From: an archaeon
GTDB lineage: Archaea; Nanobdellota; Nanobdellia; Pacearchaeales; GW2011-AR1
Length of the DNA stretch: 64,000 nt
Assembly (NCBI GenBank): GCA_018697035.1
Contig: JABHSE010000002.1
Span: 1-64,000 of the forward strand
Direction: 5' to 3'
This document shows, in pieces, positions 1 to 8,503 of the stretch. The notes beneath the pieces were generated by a model, which worked only from the letters and a program-made list of their open reading frames with translations, made no database searches and was not told where the DNA came from. The position numbers and the translations under genes were made by a program. Positions within the stretch are counted from its first letter, which is position 1. Every line of letters starts with the position of its first letter.

Positions 1-318
1 GTGCGACATTAAATGCAATTCACCTGCAACAAGATTTCTATAACGAACAGCAGTACCTTCCTCTTGCAACGCACCATAACTATTCGCACCAAAAGCTACA
101 TCTCCTGCAATATCCAACTTCGCCCCTGGCGCCGTCGTGCCAATCCCAACATTCCCTAAATTATAATAAATATCACTCCCACTCGTCGTCCACTGACTAG
201 ACCCATTAACATTCGTCAACCCACTCCCATCCCCAACAAACCCAACCGCCGTCACATTATAATCATTAAAATTCCACATCTTCGCCGCCGAACCAAACCC
301 TACAACCAAAACCAACAT
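1..318 (-). CDS. N-terminal part of a tail-fibre-like GIGTTxP repeat surface protein (partial)
   Basis: The minus strand reads 106 codons without a stop to the window edge. A short hydrophobic signal-like stretch ([11 protein letters not shown]) precedes the segment [10 protein letters not shown] and one [16 protein letters not shown] repeat. The same GNVGIGTT-P motif recurs many times in the large protein at 2854-6636, so the two are probably paralogues. The ATG at 318 is the only in-frame ATG near the signal-like segment. The frame is open further upstream into repeat-rich spacer, so a longer start cannot be excluded. A secreted or surface-displayed fibre is inferred; the C-terminus is outside the window. 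Confidence 0.6.
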   Translation of the reverse strand, partial: MLVLVVGFGSAAKMWNFNDYNVTAVGFVGDGSGLTNVNGSSQWTTSGSDIYYNLGNVGIGTTAPGAKLDIAGDVAFGANSYGALQEEGTAVRYRNLVAGELHLMSH

Positions 319-448
319 AACAATAAGAATAATCCCCCAACTCCCAACTCCGGGGCCAGCAGGGTCATACCTATTTGAGGCAAACCTCCAACCAAGGGGC
401 TCCGCCCCTCTCTCCCAACCCCTAACTCCTAACACCCAACTCGTAGTC
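319..448. repeat. Repeat-rich intergenic spacer (small hairpins plus CCAACTCC/CTAACTCC runs)
   Basis: No gene seen. It contains a block (about 347-384, GGGGCCAGCAGGGTCAT then CCTATTTGAGGC) that recurs almost unchanged at 1394-1421. It also has a hairpin AGGGG-ctc-CGCCCCT near 395-410, whose counterpart GAGGC-tcc-GCCTC is at about 1470-1485. Both ends carry CCCAACTCCTAACACCCAAC-type sequence, which is G-rich on the minus strand. The same parts appear in the spacers at 1301, 2755 and 6668. Confidence 0.6.
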
Positions 449-1300
449 CTATTCATAACCCACCCCCACCAATTTATCTCTCTTTCTCTTCTCAACACTC
501 TTCTCATCTTTCCCAAGATAATTATCAGAATTAACAACCCTCTCCCCACTCTTCCTCTCCAAATCCTGCCTAGCAACCATCGCAACACTCCCACCCTCAA
601 TCGCAACATCTCTATGTTCTTCAAAATCCTTAGGGTCCCTAACCCTCTCAAGCTCAGCCGTCGAAGCCTCCCCCAACATCGAAAAAATCAACTCAAGATC
701 CGTCATATGATCTCGCAAATTCTCCTTTTCCAAACCCTTAAATTTTTTATATTCACTAGGATACATATCAAAAGTCGCCTTCGAAATCTCAGCAGTCAAA
801 ATCGCAAAATCACTATTCTTATCAACACCTCGAGTCTTCCACTCATCTGTCAAATCCTGCCTGACCGAAATCCCCCTTAACCTTTTATCAATCCAACCCT
901 TAGAATAACCCTTTTCCTCATAAAGCCTCTTCATCCTCTCCTGCGCCAACTCCGGATTCCCAATCTCATCAATTCTCTCACTCCCCACCTTCGCCAACCA
1001 CAACTTAAACGGCTCAGCCTTCCTTGAAGGAATAGACTGAATAATTCTAAAGATTCCTTTTTTATTAGCACAATTAACTGCCTGCTCTCCTCCCGCAGTC
1101 TTAATTAGAAGGGGATGTACAATTTGTACCCACCCCTCCTTCAAAAATTCGTCTCGTTGTCTCATCTTATTAACATATTGCTTAATATCGCGACTCTCTA
1201 CTAATGCCCCAACAACATCAACAACCGAAAAAAACCACTCGCCATCCTTCAGAACCCGTCTAACCTCTCTATCTCCAAAAATCAAAACATCCCTAACCAT
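449..1300 (-). CDS. BRO-N domain protein (phage antirepressor-like)
   Basis: 283 aa. The first ~110 residues match the BRO-N pattern: [26 protein letters not shown], then [42 protein letters not shown] and [10 protein letters not shown] (shown here only as landmarks at residues 9-34, 47-70 and ~95). The C-terminal half carries the [18 protein letters not shown] and ELTDEWK-like segments that usually accompany this architecture in archaea and CPR bacteria. BRO-N proteins bind DNA and act as viral or mobile-element regulators; the target here is unknown. It stands alone in an accessory region between repeat-rich spacers. No clear TATA box was found upstream of the ATG at 1300. Confidence 0.85.
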   Translation of the reverse strand: MVRDVLIFGDREVRRVLKDGEWFFSVVDVVGALVESRDIKQYVNKMRQRDEFLKEGWVQIVHPLLIKTAGGEQAVNCANKKGIFRIIQSIPSRKAEPFKLWLAKVGSERIDEIGNPELAQERMKRLYEEKGYSKGWIDKRLRGISVRQDLTDEWKTRGVDKNSDFAILTAEISKATFDMYPSEYKKFKGLEKENLRDHMTDLELIFSMLGEASTAELERVRDPKDFEEHRDVAIEGGSVAMVARQDLERKSGERVVNSDNYLGKDEKSVEKRKRDKLVGVGYE

Positions 1301-1485
1301 TCAAACCACCCCCAGTTACCCAAGTCGTGAATCCAAAGGGTTCAATCGGGCCTAATAGGGTCATGCCATACGTGACCCCACCCCTAACTCCGGGGCCAGC
1401 AGGGTCATGCCTATTTGAGGCCAACTCCCAACTCGGGCTCACCAGAGTCATGTCCGTAGAGGACCCAACCAAGAGGCTCCGCCTC
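1301..1485. repeat. Hairpin-mosaic intergenic spacer
   Basis: No credible gene. Short palindromes follow one another: TGAATCCAAAGGGTTCA (about 1329), GGGTC-atgccatacgt-GACCC (about 1359), the block shared with 347-384 (1394-1421), GTCC-gtaga-GGAC (about 1450) and GAGGC-tcc-GCCTC (about 1470). Between them lie CCCCTAACTCC and CCAACTCCCAACTCGGGCTC runs. Open frames through this DNA are by-products of the repeats. Confidence 0.6.
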
Positions 1486-2019
1486 TCACCCAAAAATCCT
1501 TTCATAAAAAATATCGCCCCCTTTAATTAAAACATGATTCTCAATAATCTCCCTCGACAAAGAGTCCCCAATAACCCCAACACTAAACTCAGAATCCAAC
1601 TTCGAATAATCCCACTTGCCTTCCTTAGAATAAACCCACTTAGCGCTCGAACCACCACTCTCTAAATAAATCTCAACATCACTATTCTTATCCTTCCTCT
1701 CCTTAGTATATCCCCCAAAAAAACAAGCAAAACTAGCCTCGTTATCCTTCTGCAACTTAGAAACAACATCCCTCAAAAAAGGATGCTTCGCCAAAAACCG
1801 AATCAACTTATAACTCTCCATCATCAGAATATACGCCCGAGCCTCCGAACTATCCTTCAAAGAATAAACCTTATTCCTACCCTCGACGACAAAATCAACA
1901 ACATTCTCACCCTCTAAACTCGCAATCTTCCGAACAATCATCATATGGTTAATATCAAGCACGTCAGAAATCCCCCGAATGTGCTTCTTCCCTCTAGCCA
2001 AAACGTCCACTATCTCCAT
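1486..2019 (-). CDS. HTH-nucleotidyltransferase (MNT/Pol-beta-like fold) protein
   Basis: 177 aa from the ATG at 2019. Residues ~1-60 look like a winged HTH (EIVDVLARGKKHIRGISDVL..MIVRKIASLEGENVVDF). Residues ~105-125 carry the nucleotidyltransferase signature FFGGYTKERKDKNSDVEIYL, a G-G-x(n)-S-D-x-E variant of the GSxxxGxxxxxSDxD motif. Family members are minimal nucleotidyltransferases, often in toxin-antitoxin pairs, or regulators. No HEPN partner is visible beside it. In-frame GTG (2040) and TTG (2049) starts lie closer to the TATA-like box at 2061-2072, so the true start is uncertain. Four AACAAATAT repeats upstream suggest autoregulation by the HTH (inference). Confidence 0.75.
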   Translation of the reverse strand: MEIVDVLARGKKHIRGISDVLDINHMMIVRKIASLEGENVVDFVVEGRNKVYSLKDSSEARAYILMMESYKLIRFLAKHPFLRDVVSKLQKDNEASFACFFGGYTKERKDKNSDVEIYLESGGSSAKWVYSKEGKWDYSKLDSEFSVGVIGDSLSREIIENHVLIKGGDIFYERIFG

Positions 2020-2044
2020 CCCATAATCTTTCTGTTCCACTTGT

Positions 2045-2251
2045 AACAAATATGTTATTGACTATATAAACCTTACACTTACCCTAGGTAACCACAAACA
2101 TTCACTACTAAATCTCAACACCAAAATCCAACCATAAAAAATCCTTGTAACAAATATGTTCCATTAATAACACATACGATACACTCCACAAACTCTCAAT
2201 ATCAACAAATAAACCAATTAACAAATATGTTCCACTTGTAACAAATATAAC
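2045..2251 (-). promoter_or_regulatory. Putative operator array and promoter of the HTH-nucleotidyltransferase gene
   Basis: The near-palindrome AACAAATATGTT occurs at 2045-2056, 2149-2160 and 2220-2231, with a degenerate fourth copy at 2240-2251. Three are preceded by TTGT, and two are followed by CCA. The first copy sits between a TATA-like GTTTATATAG (minus strand, about 2062-2071) and the start codon, where a repressor would block initiation. Binding by the adjacent HTH protein is inferred. No gene is seen in the rest of 2050-2320. Confidence 0.55.
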
Positions 2252-2320
2252 ACAAAAACCACGCCCCCAACCACAACATTCCCCACACCCAACTCCTAAC
2301 TACAATGTCTTTGATATTGT

Positions 2321-2754
2321 CTACTCCAAACTCTTAATCAATCCACTAATCATCTTAGTAATACAAACAATATCACCTCGAAACTTCCTATAATTTTCCT
2401 CTCCAATATAACCTAATCGAACACAAATCTGCAAAATACTATTAACTTCATAGGCCGAACCACGACTAATCAAAAGAAATCTCCTAAAATCCTTAGCACT
2501 CCCCTTACCTTGCCCCTTACCCCAACACTCCGCAATTAGGGGTATGCCGAGCGGCCGGCAATATTCAACGGAACAGACAAAACCGCCCTCCTCAACTGAC
2601 TAGTCAAACCATAAGCCTCACTCTTAGGAAAATTCTTACTATTCAAATAAACCGCCTCAACCAAATCCATAGCCTTCTGCCACACAATCAAATCCTCATA
2701 ATTATAACTATCCTTCTCATCCCCACTCCCTACAACATCTTTTTTCTCATCCAT
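2321..2754 (-). pseudogene. Four-helix-bundle protein (23S rRNA intervening-sequence protein family), frameshifted
   Basis: The first part reads MDEKKDVV...YEDLIVWQKAMDLVEAVYLN...LTSQLRRAVLSVPLNIA, the S23/four-helix-bundle signature. The frame then breaks. In the next frame the family sequence resumes: AKDFRRFLLISRGSAYEVNS...LGYIGEENYRKFRGDI..ITKMISGLIKSLE, stop at 2321. The break coincides with a 26-nt insertion flanked by two copies of ATTGC (about 2541-2571, GCTCGGCATACCCC in between). Removing one repeat unit restores NIAEC-W-GKGQ and one continuous ORF. In bacteria these proteins are often encoded inside 23S rRNA; here the gene is free-standing. An assembly error cannot be excluded. Confidence 0.75.
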
Positions 2755-2853
2755 CTTATAATAACAACCACTCCCAAACACGTGAATCCAAAGGATTCAC
2801 TCCCCACCCCTAACTCCCAACCCCCAACACCTAACTACGTTTGGTAGTATAAG
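2755..2853. repeat. Intergenic hairpin plus G-quadruplex-like repeat
   Basis: A perfect 8-bp hairpin GTGAATCC-aaa-GGATTCAC lies at 2781-2799. The C-rich run from 2802 to about 2832 follows. On the minus strand it reads as GGGGG-TT-GGG-AGTTA-GGGG-T-GGGG, a canonical G-quadruplex motif. A related hairpin and C-run occur at 6710-6755. Confidence 0.55.
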
Positions 2854-5800
2854 TTACCAAACGTTAACATCTCCGTTCGACTCAACCGTAATATTCATAG
2901 AACTAACAATCATCGCCCCAGTAATATTCGCATCCCCAGCAACATTCAACTCATTCTGCGGAGAAGTCGTCCCAATTCCGACATTCCCTGTATCTTCTAC
3001 AAACATTCTAGTCGTTGCAGAACCTCCTGTCATAAAATGAATATCATTCCCCGAATTCTCAGCAAAAATAGCAAGGGACCTATCTGTACCAGCACCAGAA
3101 ACTGCTTTTTGCGTAGTTATTAACCCATTTCTAGCTCCATCAGATTCAGAAATTTCAAAATAACCCCTAGCTCTAACATTTCCTACAACATCTAATTTTC
3201 TTCCCGGACTCGCAGTCCCAATTCCAACATCCCCATTATTAAACACGTAGTCATCACTAGTATAAAACACCATATCATCGACATTATGGTTGTATCCAAC
3301 ATATCCCCTATTAGCAGAAACGGGGCTCCCAAAAAAGATATAAGAGTCACTCGTTGCCGGAGTATGTAAATTAATAGAAGCTCTCCCATCATTCTCAATC
3401 ACCAACCCATCTGCATAAGGGACAATTGTACCCGCACTTCCATCATATATGTGCAGTTTTTTTTCAGGACTCGCCGTTCCAATCCCAACCTTACCATCCT
3501 TAAGAACCAACACATTTGTATGAAAATCATCATCCGCTGCATTAGGAGTCGTAAACTTAGCACCATTTCTAAAAAGTATTTCTCTTCCATCGCCCGTAAA
3601 ACTACCATCCGAATTACCAGAAGGATCATATCCCATTGAAATAGTCACTGCATCTGTTTGATAATTAGTTCCCGATGATCCAAGTATTAATGTTTTATAA
3701 CCCGACGAATAACCCCACGTAGAAGGTTCCATAGCCTTCCTAGTTCCTACCTTAACATTCCCATTTACATCCAAAACTTCATCAGGACTCGCCGTCCCAA
3801 TCCCGACATCACCATTCATGATCTGAATATCCCCATCTGCCTGAATCCTCATAGCCTCCGTAGAAGCCGTAGTAAATGCCAAAGTATCTGCGGTATCAGA
3901 AAACATTCCTGTATTAGTATCCCCATTAAAAGTAAAATCAGGAGCACCAGCAGTCCCATCATTATTATACCCACCTCTAACAGAACCATAACCAACAATA
4001 TTAGAATTAGCCTCAATATCAGTAGATGAATAAATTGTACCTATAACATGAAGTGGATTAGTAGGACTCGCCGTCCCAATCCCGACCCTACCAGCAACAT
4101 TATCAACAAACAAATCACTTCCTCCAATCGAAAAATTGTTATTCCCCAAAACCAAATTAGAATCAGCCCCTGTATAGGGAACATAATCCCCGCTAACCGT
4201 CGCATTAATCCCAAGCAACTGGCTATAAGTCACAGCATCCTGAGCCGCCGTCCCATTCGCTAAATTATTAATCTGTCCCGAATCCATATCGAGCGTCCCA
4301 TTAATCACAACAGAGCCATTAACATGAAGTTCTTCCTGAGGAGAAGTAGTTCCAATCCCGACGTTACCCGTATTTCCTAAAAACATAGTATCCACTGTGG
4401 GAGCTCCAGCAGTAACAGATCCATACCCAATAGTCATTCCTGTCCCAGAATAATAAGTATAATAAGGATCATTTCCATCAAAACCTTGACCAGTAAAATA
4501 TCCTGAGGCTGATTTTTCAAGAATTAATTGACTATCTCCATCTAAAACATGAAGCTTAGCCGAAGGGTCTGTCTCTCCAATCCCGACATTGCCACCTGAA
4601 TTGATTCTCATGTATTCTGCACCACCAGTCCAAAACGCAATTGCATTAGCTGATACCTCTGTTATATATGTATCAAGACCTCCATCTAAAAATAATTTTT
4701 TGGTTGGTTGAATACTAATATTGTCATCAAATCTTGCTTCTCCACCAACAACATGTAACTTTTCTGCTGGCGCCGTCGTTCCGATTCCGACATTCCCACC
4801 AGCCTCTATAAACATATCCGAAGTTCCAGCAGAAGTATGAAATGAAAGATTTTTACCATCTATTCTCAACGGAATATAATCTGAAGCAGTTCTATCATAA
4901 CCATCTAATAAAGCATAGCCCCCACTTGATGTAATATATTGAATTTCTACCCCAGGACCAGTTGCTCCCGTTGCAGTTCCCCCCGTAGAACGAATCAATC
5001 CACTTCCTTGCACCGCCCCAACTACCTGCAACGATGTTCCTGGCGCCCCCGTCCCAATCCCAACCTTCCCCCCAACATTATCAACAAACAAATCACTCCC
5101 ACCAACACTCAAATTATTATCCCCCAAAACCAAATTAGAATCAGCCCCAGTATAAGGAACATAATCCCCGCTAACCGTCGCATTAATCCCAAGCAACTGA
5201 CTATAAGTCACCGCATCCTGGGCAGCCGTCCCATTAGACAAATTAGTAATCTTCCCCGAATCCATATCAAGCGTCCCATTAATCACAACAGAACCATTAA
5301 CATGAAGCTCCTGTTGAGGAGAAGTCGTCCCAATTCCGACGTTGCCCGTCTTACCAATAACCATTCGATATAAACCATCTGTCATAAAATGAATATCAGC
5401 AGCATCATCTGTTTGAATTCTCATTCCATTAGCAGTCATCCCATGAAATCGTAGAACATCATCACGTACCGCAACATATTTACTAACAGAACGACCAACC
5501 CTCAACTGCTCATCAGCATTACGTATAACATCTAAGGCATAACCCGGCTCCGTCGTCCCAATGCCGACATTGCCGTCTTTATCCAAATGCATTGTTGTTG
5601 TCCAAGAAATTCCAAGGTCAGCTGAGCCTGAACCAGCAGTTCTAAATTGGATATCTCCTTTATACATACCCATATTAGCAGCATAATCAGAAGTTTTATA
5701 TTTCCAACCAGAAGAATAATAGGCATTACTATTAAACCAAAAATCAGTATCTTGACCAAAGAATATTGAAGTGTCTAAACTTTCAATTGCACCTGCTATA

Positions 5801-6636
5801 TTAGTCCAGCTTTCAATATCATTAGTTCCAAGACCTAACACATCTCCACTTGTTCCAAGAACTAACTTAGCTCCCGGTGCCACCGTCCCAACCCCAACTC
5901 TCCCACTAATAGAATCAACAAACAAATCACTCCCCCCAACACTAAAATTATTATCACCCAAAACCAAATTAGAATCAGCCCCAGTATAAGGAACAAAATC
6001 CCCACTAACTGTAGCACTAACCGCATCCAACTGAGACTTAGTCACCGCATCCTGAGCCGCACTCCCATTCGCCAAATCATGTATATACCCAGACCCCATA
6101 CTCAAATTCCCCCCAACCTCGACATTCCCCGTAACATTCAAACCCCCCGTAACCCGAACCCAACCATTAACAATATTATCAACAACTTCCCCAAAAGCAA
6201 AACTCAACTTCTGCCCAAGCGTCAAATTCGCAACCTCATAATTCCTCGTACTATCTAAATAATCACTAACATTAGCCCGAAACGAATAACCCGAACTCGT
6301 CAAATTCATCCGTGGCACCATTTCACCGTCGCCAGCAACATTCACACCCAAATAATACTGCACCGAAAACGGCAAATCCAAGTCAGTCAAAATCACATCA
6401 TAAACTCCTAAATTATTCGTCGTCACACTATAGGTATCCGTCCACAAAAAAGCACCTCCAGAATAAGAAGTATAAACACTAAAATTCATAGAATAAGTCC
6501 CCTCCAGCGGCCCACCCGAATCACTCAATTTCCCATGAATACTAAACGTCTGCGGCACAGCCAAAACATTCCCAGCTAAAGCTAAAACCACACCAAAAAA
6601 AATCATCAGCCTCAAAGCTAGGACACCCTTTTCCAT
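2854..6636 (-). CDS. Large secreted tail-fibre-like protein with many [10 protein letters not shown] repeats
   Basis: 1260 aa from the ATG at 6636, which starts a clear signal peptide (MEKGVLALRLMIFFGVVLAL..VLAVPQ). The N-terminal domain (about 20-130: FSIHGKLSDSGGPLEGTYSM..) resembles the domain common in bacterial surface fibres. The rest is repetitive, with about 15 variants of [10 protein letters not shown] and at least three copies of a long module ending in YVPYTGADSNLVLGDNN then GGSDLFVD. The GIGTTxP repeats are typical of trimeric fibre/needle proteins. No C-terminal chaperone (endosialidase-type) domain or membrane anchor is seen; the protein ends in a short ITVESNGDVNVW-like tail. 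Function is probably cell-surface contact or adhesion (inference). A longer reading upstream to 6849 crosses repeat spacer and is rejected. Confidence 0.8.
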   Translation of the reverse strand: MEKGVLALRLMIFFGVVLALAGNVLAVPQTFSIHGKLSDSGGPLEGTYSMNFSVYTSYSGGAFLWTDTYSVTTNNLGVYDVILTDLDLPFSVQYYLGVNVAGDGEMVPRMNLTSSGYSFRANVSDYLDSTRNYEVANLTLGQKLSFAFGEVVDNIVNGWVRVTGGLNVTGNVEVGGNLSMGSGYIHDLANGSAAQDAVTKSQLDAVSATVSGDFVPYTGADSNLVLGDNNFSVGGSDLFVDSISGRVGVGTVAPGAKLVLGTSGDVLGLGTNDIESWTNIAGAIESLDTSIFFGQDTDFWFNSNAYYSSGWKYKTSDYAANMGMYKGDIQFRTAGSGSADLGISWTTTMHLDKDGNVGIGTTEPGYALDVIRNADEQLRVGRSVSKYVAVRDDVLRFHGMTANGMRIQTDDAADIHFMTDGLYRMVIGKTGNVGIGTTSPQQELHVNGSVVINGTLDMDSGKITNLSNGTAAQDAVTYSQLLGINATVSGDYVPYTGADSNLVLGDNNLSVGGSDLFVDNVGGKVGIGTGAPGTSLQVVGAVQGSGLIRSTGGTATGATGPGVEIQYITSSGGYALLDGYDRTASDYIPLRIDGKNLSFHTSAGTSDMFIEAGGNVGIGTTAPAEKLHVVGGEARFDDNISIQPTKKLFLDGGLDTYITEVSANAIAFWTGGAEYMRINSGGNVGIGETDPSAKLHVLDGDSQLILEKSASGYFTGQGFDGNDPYYTYYSGTGMTIGYGSVTAGAPTVDTMFLGNTGNVGIGTTSPQEELHVNGSVVINGTLDMDSGQINNLANGTAAQDAVTYSQLLGINATVSGDYVPYTGADSNLVLGNNNFSIGGSDLFVDNVAGRVGIGTASPTNPLHVIGTIYSSTDIEANSNIVGYGSVRGGYNNDGTAGAPDFTFNGDTNTGMFSDTADTLAFTTASTEAMRIQADGDIQIMNGDVGIGTASPDEVLDVNGNVKVGTRKAMEPSTWGYSSGYKTLILGSSGTNYQTDAVTISMGYDPSGNSDGSFTGDGREILFRNGAKFTTPNAADDDFHTNVLVLKDGKVGIGTASPEKKLHIYDGSAGTIVPYADGLVIENDGRASINLHTPATSDSYIFFGSPVSANRGYVGYNHNVDDMVFYTSDDYVFNNGDVGIGTASPGRKLDVVGNVRARGYFEISESDGARNGLITTQKAVSGAGTDRSLAIFAENSGNDIHFMTGGSATTRMFVEDTGNVGIGTTSPQNELNVAGDANITGAMIVSSMNITVESNGDVNVW

Positions 6637-6652
6637 CACAATCTCTAATGAA

Positions 6653-6667
6653 TTTATATATATAAAC
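6653..6667 (-). promoter_or_regulatory. TATA-box promoter of the large fibre gene
   Basis: The minus strand reads GTTTATATATATAAA. It is centred about 24 bp from the ATG at 6636, the spacing expected for a leaderless archaeal transcript. This supports choosing 6636 as the start. Confidence 0.6.
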
Positions 6668-6850
6668 ATACCTCCATTTCCAACAAAATTACTCCCAAAT
6701 CCCAAAATCGTAAATCCAAAAGATTCACTTCCCCACACCAAACTCCTAACCCCCAACTCGGGCTCAGCAGAGTCACCTGCTCGCAGGTTCTCGTGCCACC
6801 CAATGGTATGCCATACGTGGCCCAACCACGACATCCTCGATGTCATCACC
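6668..6850. repeat. Hairpin-mosaic spacer between divergent genes
   Basis: It contains GTAAATCCAAAAGATTCAC (about 6711), CCAAACTCCTAACCCCCAAC (about 6732), CTCGGGCTCAGCAGAGTCA (about 6753; compare 1432-1452), CCTGC-tcg-GCAGG (about 6777), GGTATGCCATACGTGG (about 6804) and CATCCTCGATGTC (about 6831). These are mostly self-complementary and resemble units at 319-448 and 1301-1485. No gene seen. Confidence 0.55.
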
Positions 6851-6885
6851 GCAACCTATTTAAACCAAAATTTTGTTCTCCAATA

Positions 6886-7248
6886 ATGAAATCAGGAAGA
6901 AAAATATCTGGCGGCAGATACAAGAAACCAAAGAAAAAGAAACTAACAGGTAGACAAGGTCAAGCAAGAATTGTAAAAATCGGAGATACAAAAACAAAAC
7001 TTCTAAAAGGCCGAGGCAAAACAACAAAACTAGTATCTTTCCTAAATAACATAGCAAACATCGTAGTAAAAGGTAAAGGCAAAAAATCAAAAATAAAAAA
7101 CGTCCTAGAAACCCCATCGAATCTTTTTCTCGCAAGACAAAACATCTTAGTAAAGGGCGCAACAATAGAAACAGAATTAGGGAAAGCAATAATCACAAAT
7201 AGACCTTCACAAGAAGGAAACGTCCAAGCAAAACTTCTAGCAGAATAA
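6886..7248 (+). CDS. rps8e: 30S ribosomal protein S8e
   Basis: 120 aa, very basic. It starts MKSGRKISGGRYKKPKKKK and has the conserved S8e segments ARNNPA-like LFLARQNILVKGATIETELG and the C-terminal AIITNRPSQEGNVQAKLL. It is part of the small ribosomal subunit. The ATG at 6886 is chosen because upstream frame belongs to spacer repeats and a TATA-like CTATTTAAA lies at about 6856-6864. It is followed after 59 bp by TFB, which has its own promoter. Confidence 0.93.
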   Translation: MKSGRKISGGRYKKPKKKKLTGRQGQARIVKIGDTKTKLLKGRGKTTKLVSFLNNIANIVVKGKGKKSKIKNVLETPSNLFLARQNILVKGATIETELGKAIITNRPSQEGNVQAKLLAE

Positions 7249-7307
7249 ATTTATCGACGATATCAAACCGAAAGCTTTAAAAAAGAAATCCTTTTATAAA
7301 CTTTACT

Positions 7308-8243
7308 ATGGCAGTCAAAAAATGTCCAGAGTGCGGCAGTTCTAAATTAATATCGGATGAGACAAGAGGAGAGATAGTTTGCGGCTCATGCGGACTCTTA
7401 GTCGAAGAAAACATGGTAGACACCTCACATGAACTCAGAAGCTTCGACAAATCCGAAAAAAAGTCCCGTGGCGGAGCACCAATATCTCTACAAAAATTCG
7501 ACAAAGGACTAACAACAAACGTCGGAGAAATCTCAGACATCTACAGACTCGATTCGACTCAACAAACAAGAAAATATCTCCGTCTAAAAAAATGGCAAGA
7601 AAGAGTTTCAACCTCGATTGAAAGAAACTTAAGGTTAGCAATGTCTGAACTTAGGAGAGTCGCTTCATATTTAGATCTACCTTCAGTAGTAAGAGACGAA
7701 TCCGCAAGAATCTACAACTTCGTATTACAGCGAGGCCTAGTCCGAGGCCGTTCAATGGAATCAGTCATAGCAGCTTGCATCTACGCAGCATGCCGTTCAT
7801 ATAATATCCCAAGAACTCTAGACGAAATTTCAAATGCTTCCGAAGTTGAACGAAAAGAAATAGGCAGGACATACAGATTCATAATAAGAAAAATCGGATT
7901 AAAGGTAACTCCAAGTTCCCCAAAAGATTACATCTCAAGATTCTCAAGTACCTTACATCTATCCCCTCAAGCCCAAAACGAAGCTCTAAAGATTTTAAGA
8001 AAAGCCGAAGTTTCCGAATTAACATCCGGCCGAGGCCCAGCCGGAATAGCAGCAGCAGCGCTCTACGTAGCCGCTCTAATCAACGATGAGAAGAAAACAC
8101 AAAGAGAGGTAGCCGACGTCGCAGGAATCACTGAGGTAACAATACGAAACAGATACAAAGAATTACTAGAGAGATTAGACCTAGAAGACAAACTCAAAAT
8201 TAAAGAGAACGAAAGAAAGAAAAGAAAACAACCAGAAGAATAA
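7308..8243 (+). CDS. tfb: Transcription initiation factor TFB (TFIIB homologue)
   Basis: 311 aa. The N-terminal zinc ribbon is CPECGSSKL..GEIVCGSCGLL (Cys at ~6, 9, 25, 28), followed by a B-reader-like basic region (SKKSRGGAPIS-type) and two cyclin-fold repeats (~105-200 and ~205-300; ESVIAACIYAACR and GPAGIAAAALYVAAL are the repeat cores). The C-terminal HTH segment ITEVTIRNRYKEL binds BRE DNA. TFB recruits RNA polymerase to TBP-bound promoters. A TTTTATAAAC TATA box at about 7291-7300 precedes the ATG. The length is normal for the family. Confidence 0.96.
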   Translation: MAVKKCPECGSSKLISDETRGEIVCGSCGLLVEENMVDTSHELRSFDKSEKKSRGGAPISLQKFDKGLTTNVGEISDIYRLDSTQQTRKYLRLKKWQERVSTSIERNLRLAMSELRRVASYLDLPSVVRDESARIYNFVLQRGLVRGRSMESVIAACIYAACRSYNIPRTLDEISNASEVERKEIGRTYRFIIRKIGLKVTPSSPKDYISRFSSTLHLSPQAQNEALKILRKAEVSELTSGRGPAGIAAAALYVAALINDEKKTQREVADVAGITEVTIRNRYKELLERLDLEDKLKIKENERKKRKQPEE

Positions 8244-8289
8244 CTATCAAACCATATCTTTTTATACCAAACTTATTAGCCATTAATAT

Positions 8290-8335
8290 TTCCATAAGAA
8301 ATGCAGCGTCAAAGACGATGTGATTTTTTATGGAA
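8290..8335 (+). repeat. Dispersed 46-bp hairpin, copy H1
   Basis: The outer stem is TTCCATAAgAAAT / ATTTtTTATGGAA, with an inner stem GCGTC-aaa-GACG. It lies just downstream of tfb. Seven related copies are at 24001, 43588, 50126, 51761, 55174, 55589 and 55990. This copy could also terminate the tfb transcript, since its right arm contains a T6 run. Confidence 0.7.
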
Positions 8336-8407
8336 CCAAAACCTTTTATACCAAAAAATTTACAAACTAACAAGGACTCAGTCTAAAATGACCAAGTCAA
8401 AAAACCT

Positions 8408-8493
8408 CATATTTTTGGGAGTCACGTCTCGCAAAAATATGGAACATGGAAAATTTTCAATTTTCCTACTGATAAAAATCATAGATTTTTATC
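8408..8493. other. Three consecutive perfect hairpins upstream of tRNA-Leu
   Basis: Hairpin 1 is CATATTTTTG / CAAAAATATG (8408-8417 with 8432-8441). Hairpin 2 is GGAAAATT-ttc-AATTTTCC (8448-8466). Hairpin 3 is GATAAAAATC-ata-GATTTTTATC (8471-8493). They abut the 5' side of the tRNA at 8504. No gene is supported in 8336-8503. The role is unknown: termination of upstream transcripts, a processing guide, or remnants of the hairpin-rich element type found downstream of the tRNAs. Confidence 0.5.
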
Positions 8494-8503
8494 AAGACTT
8501 CAT

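Noticed and set aside
1293-1505. Opposing ORFs of ~70 codons in the spacer near 1.4 kb
   Set aside because: Entirely made of repeated hairpin units that recur in other spacers; reading frames there are accidental.
6637-6849. 71-codon upstream extension of the large fibre protein
   Set aside because: It reads through spacer hairpins. A signal peptide and TATA box fix the start at 6636.
8290-8335. H hairpins as ordinary gene terminators
   Set aside because: All eight have the same absolute orientation, although neighbouring genes are mostly on the other strand and several copies lie upstream of genes. The T-run fits the transcript only at tfb.
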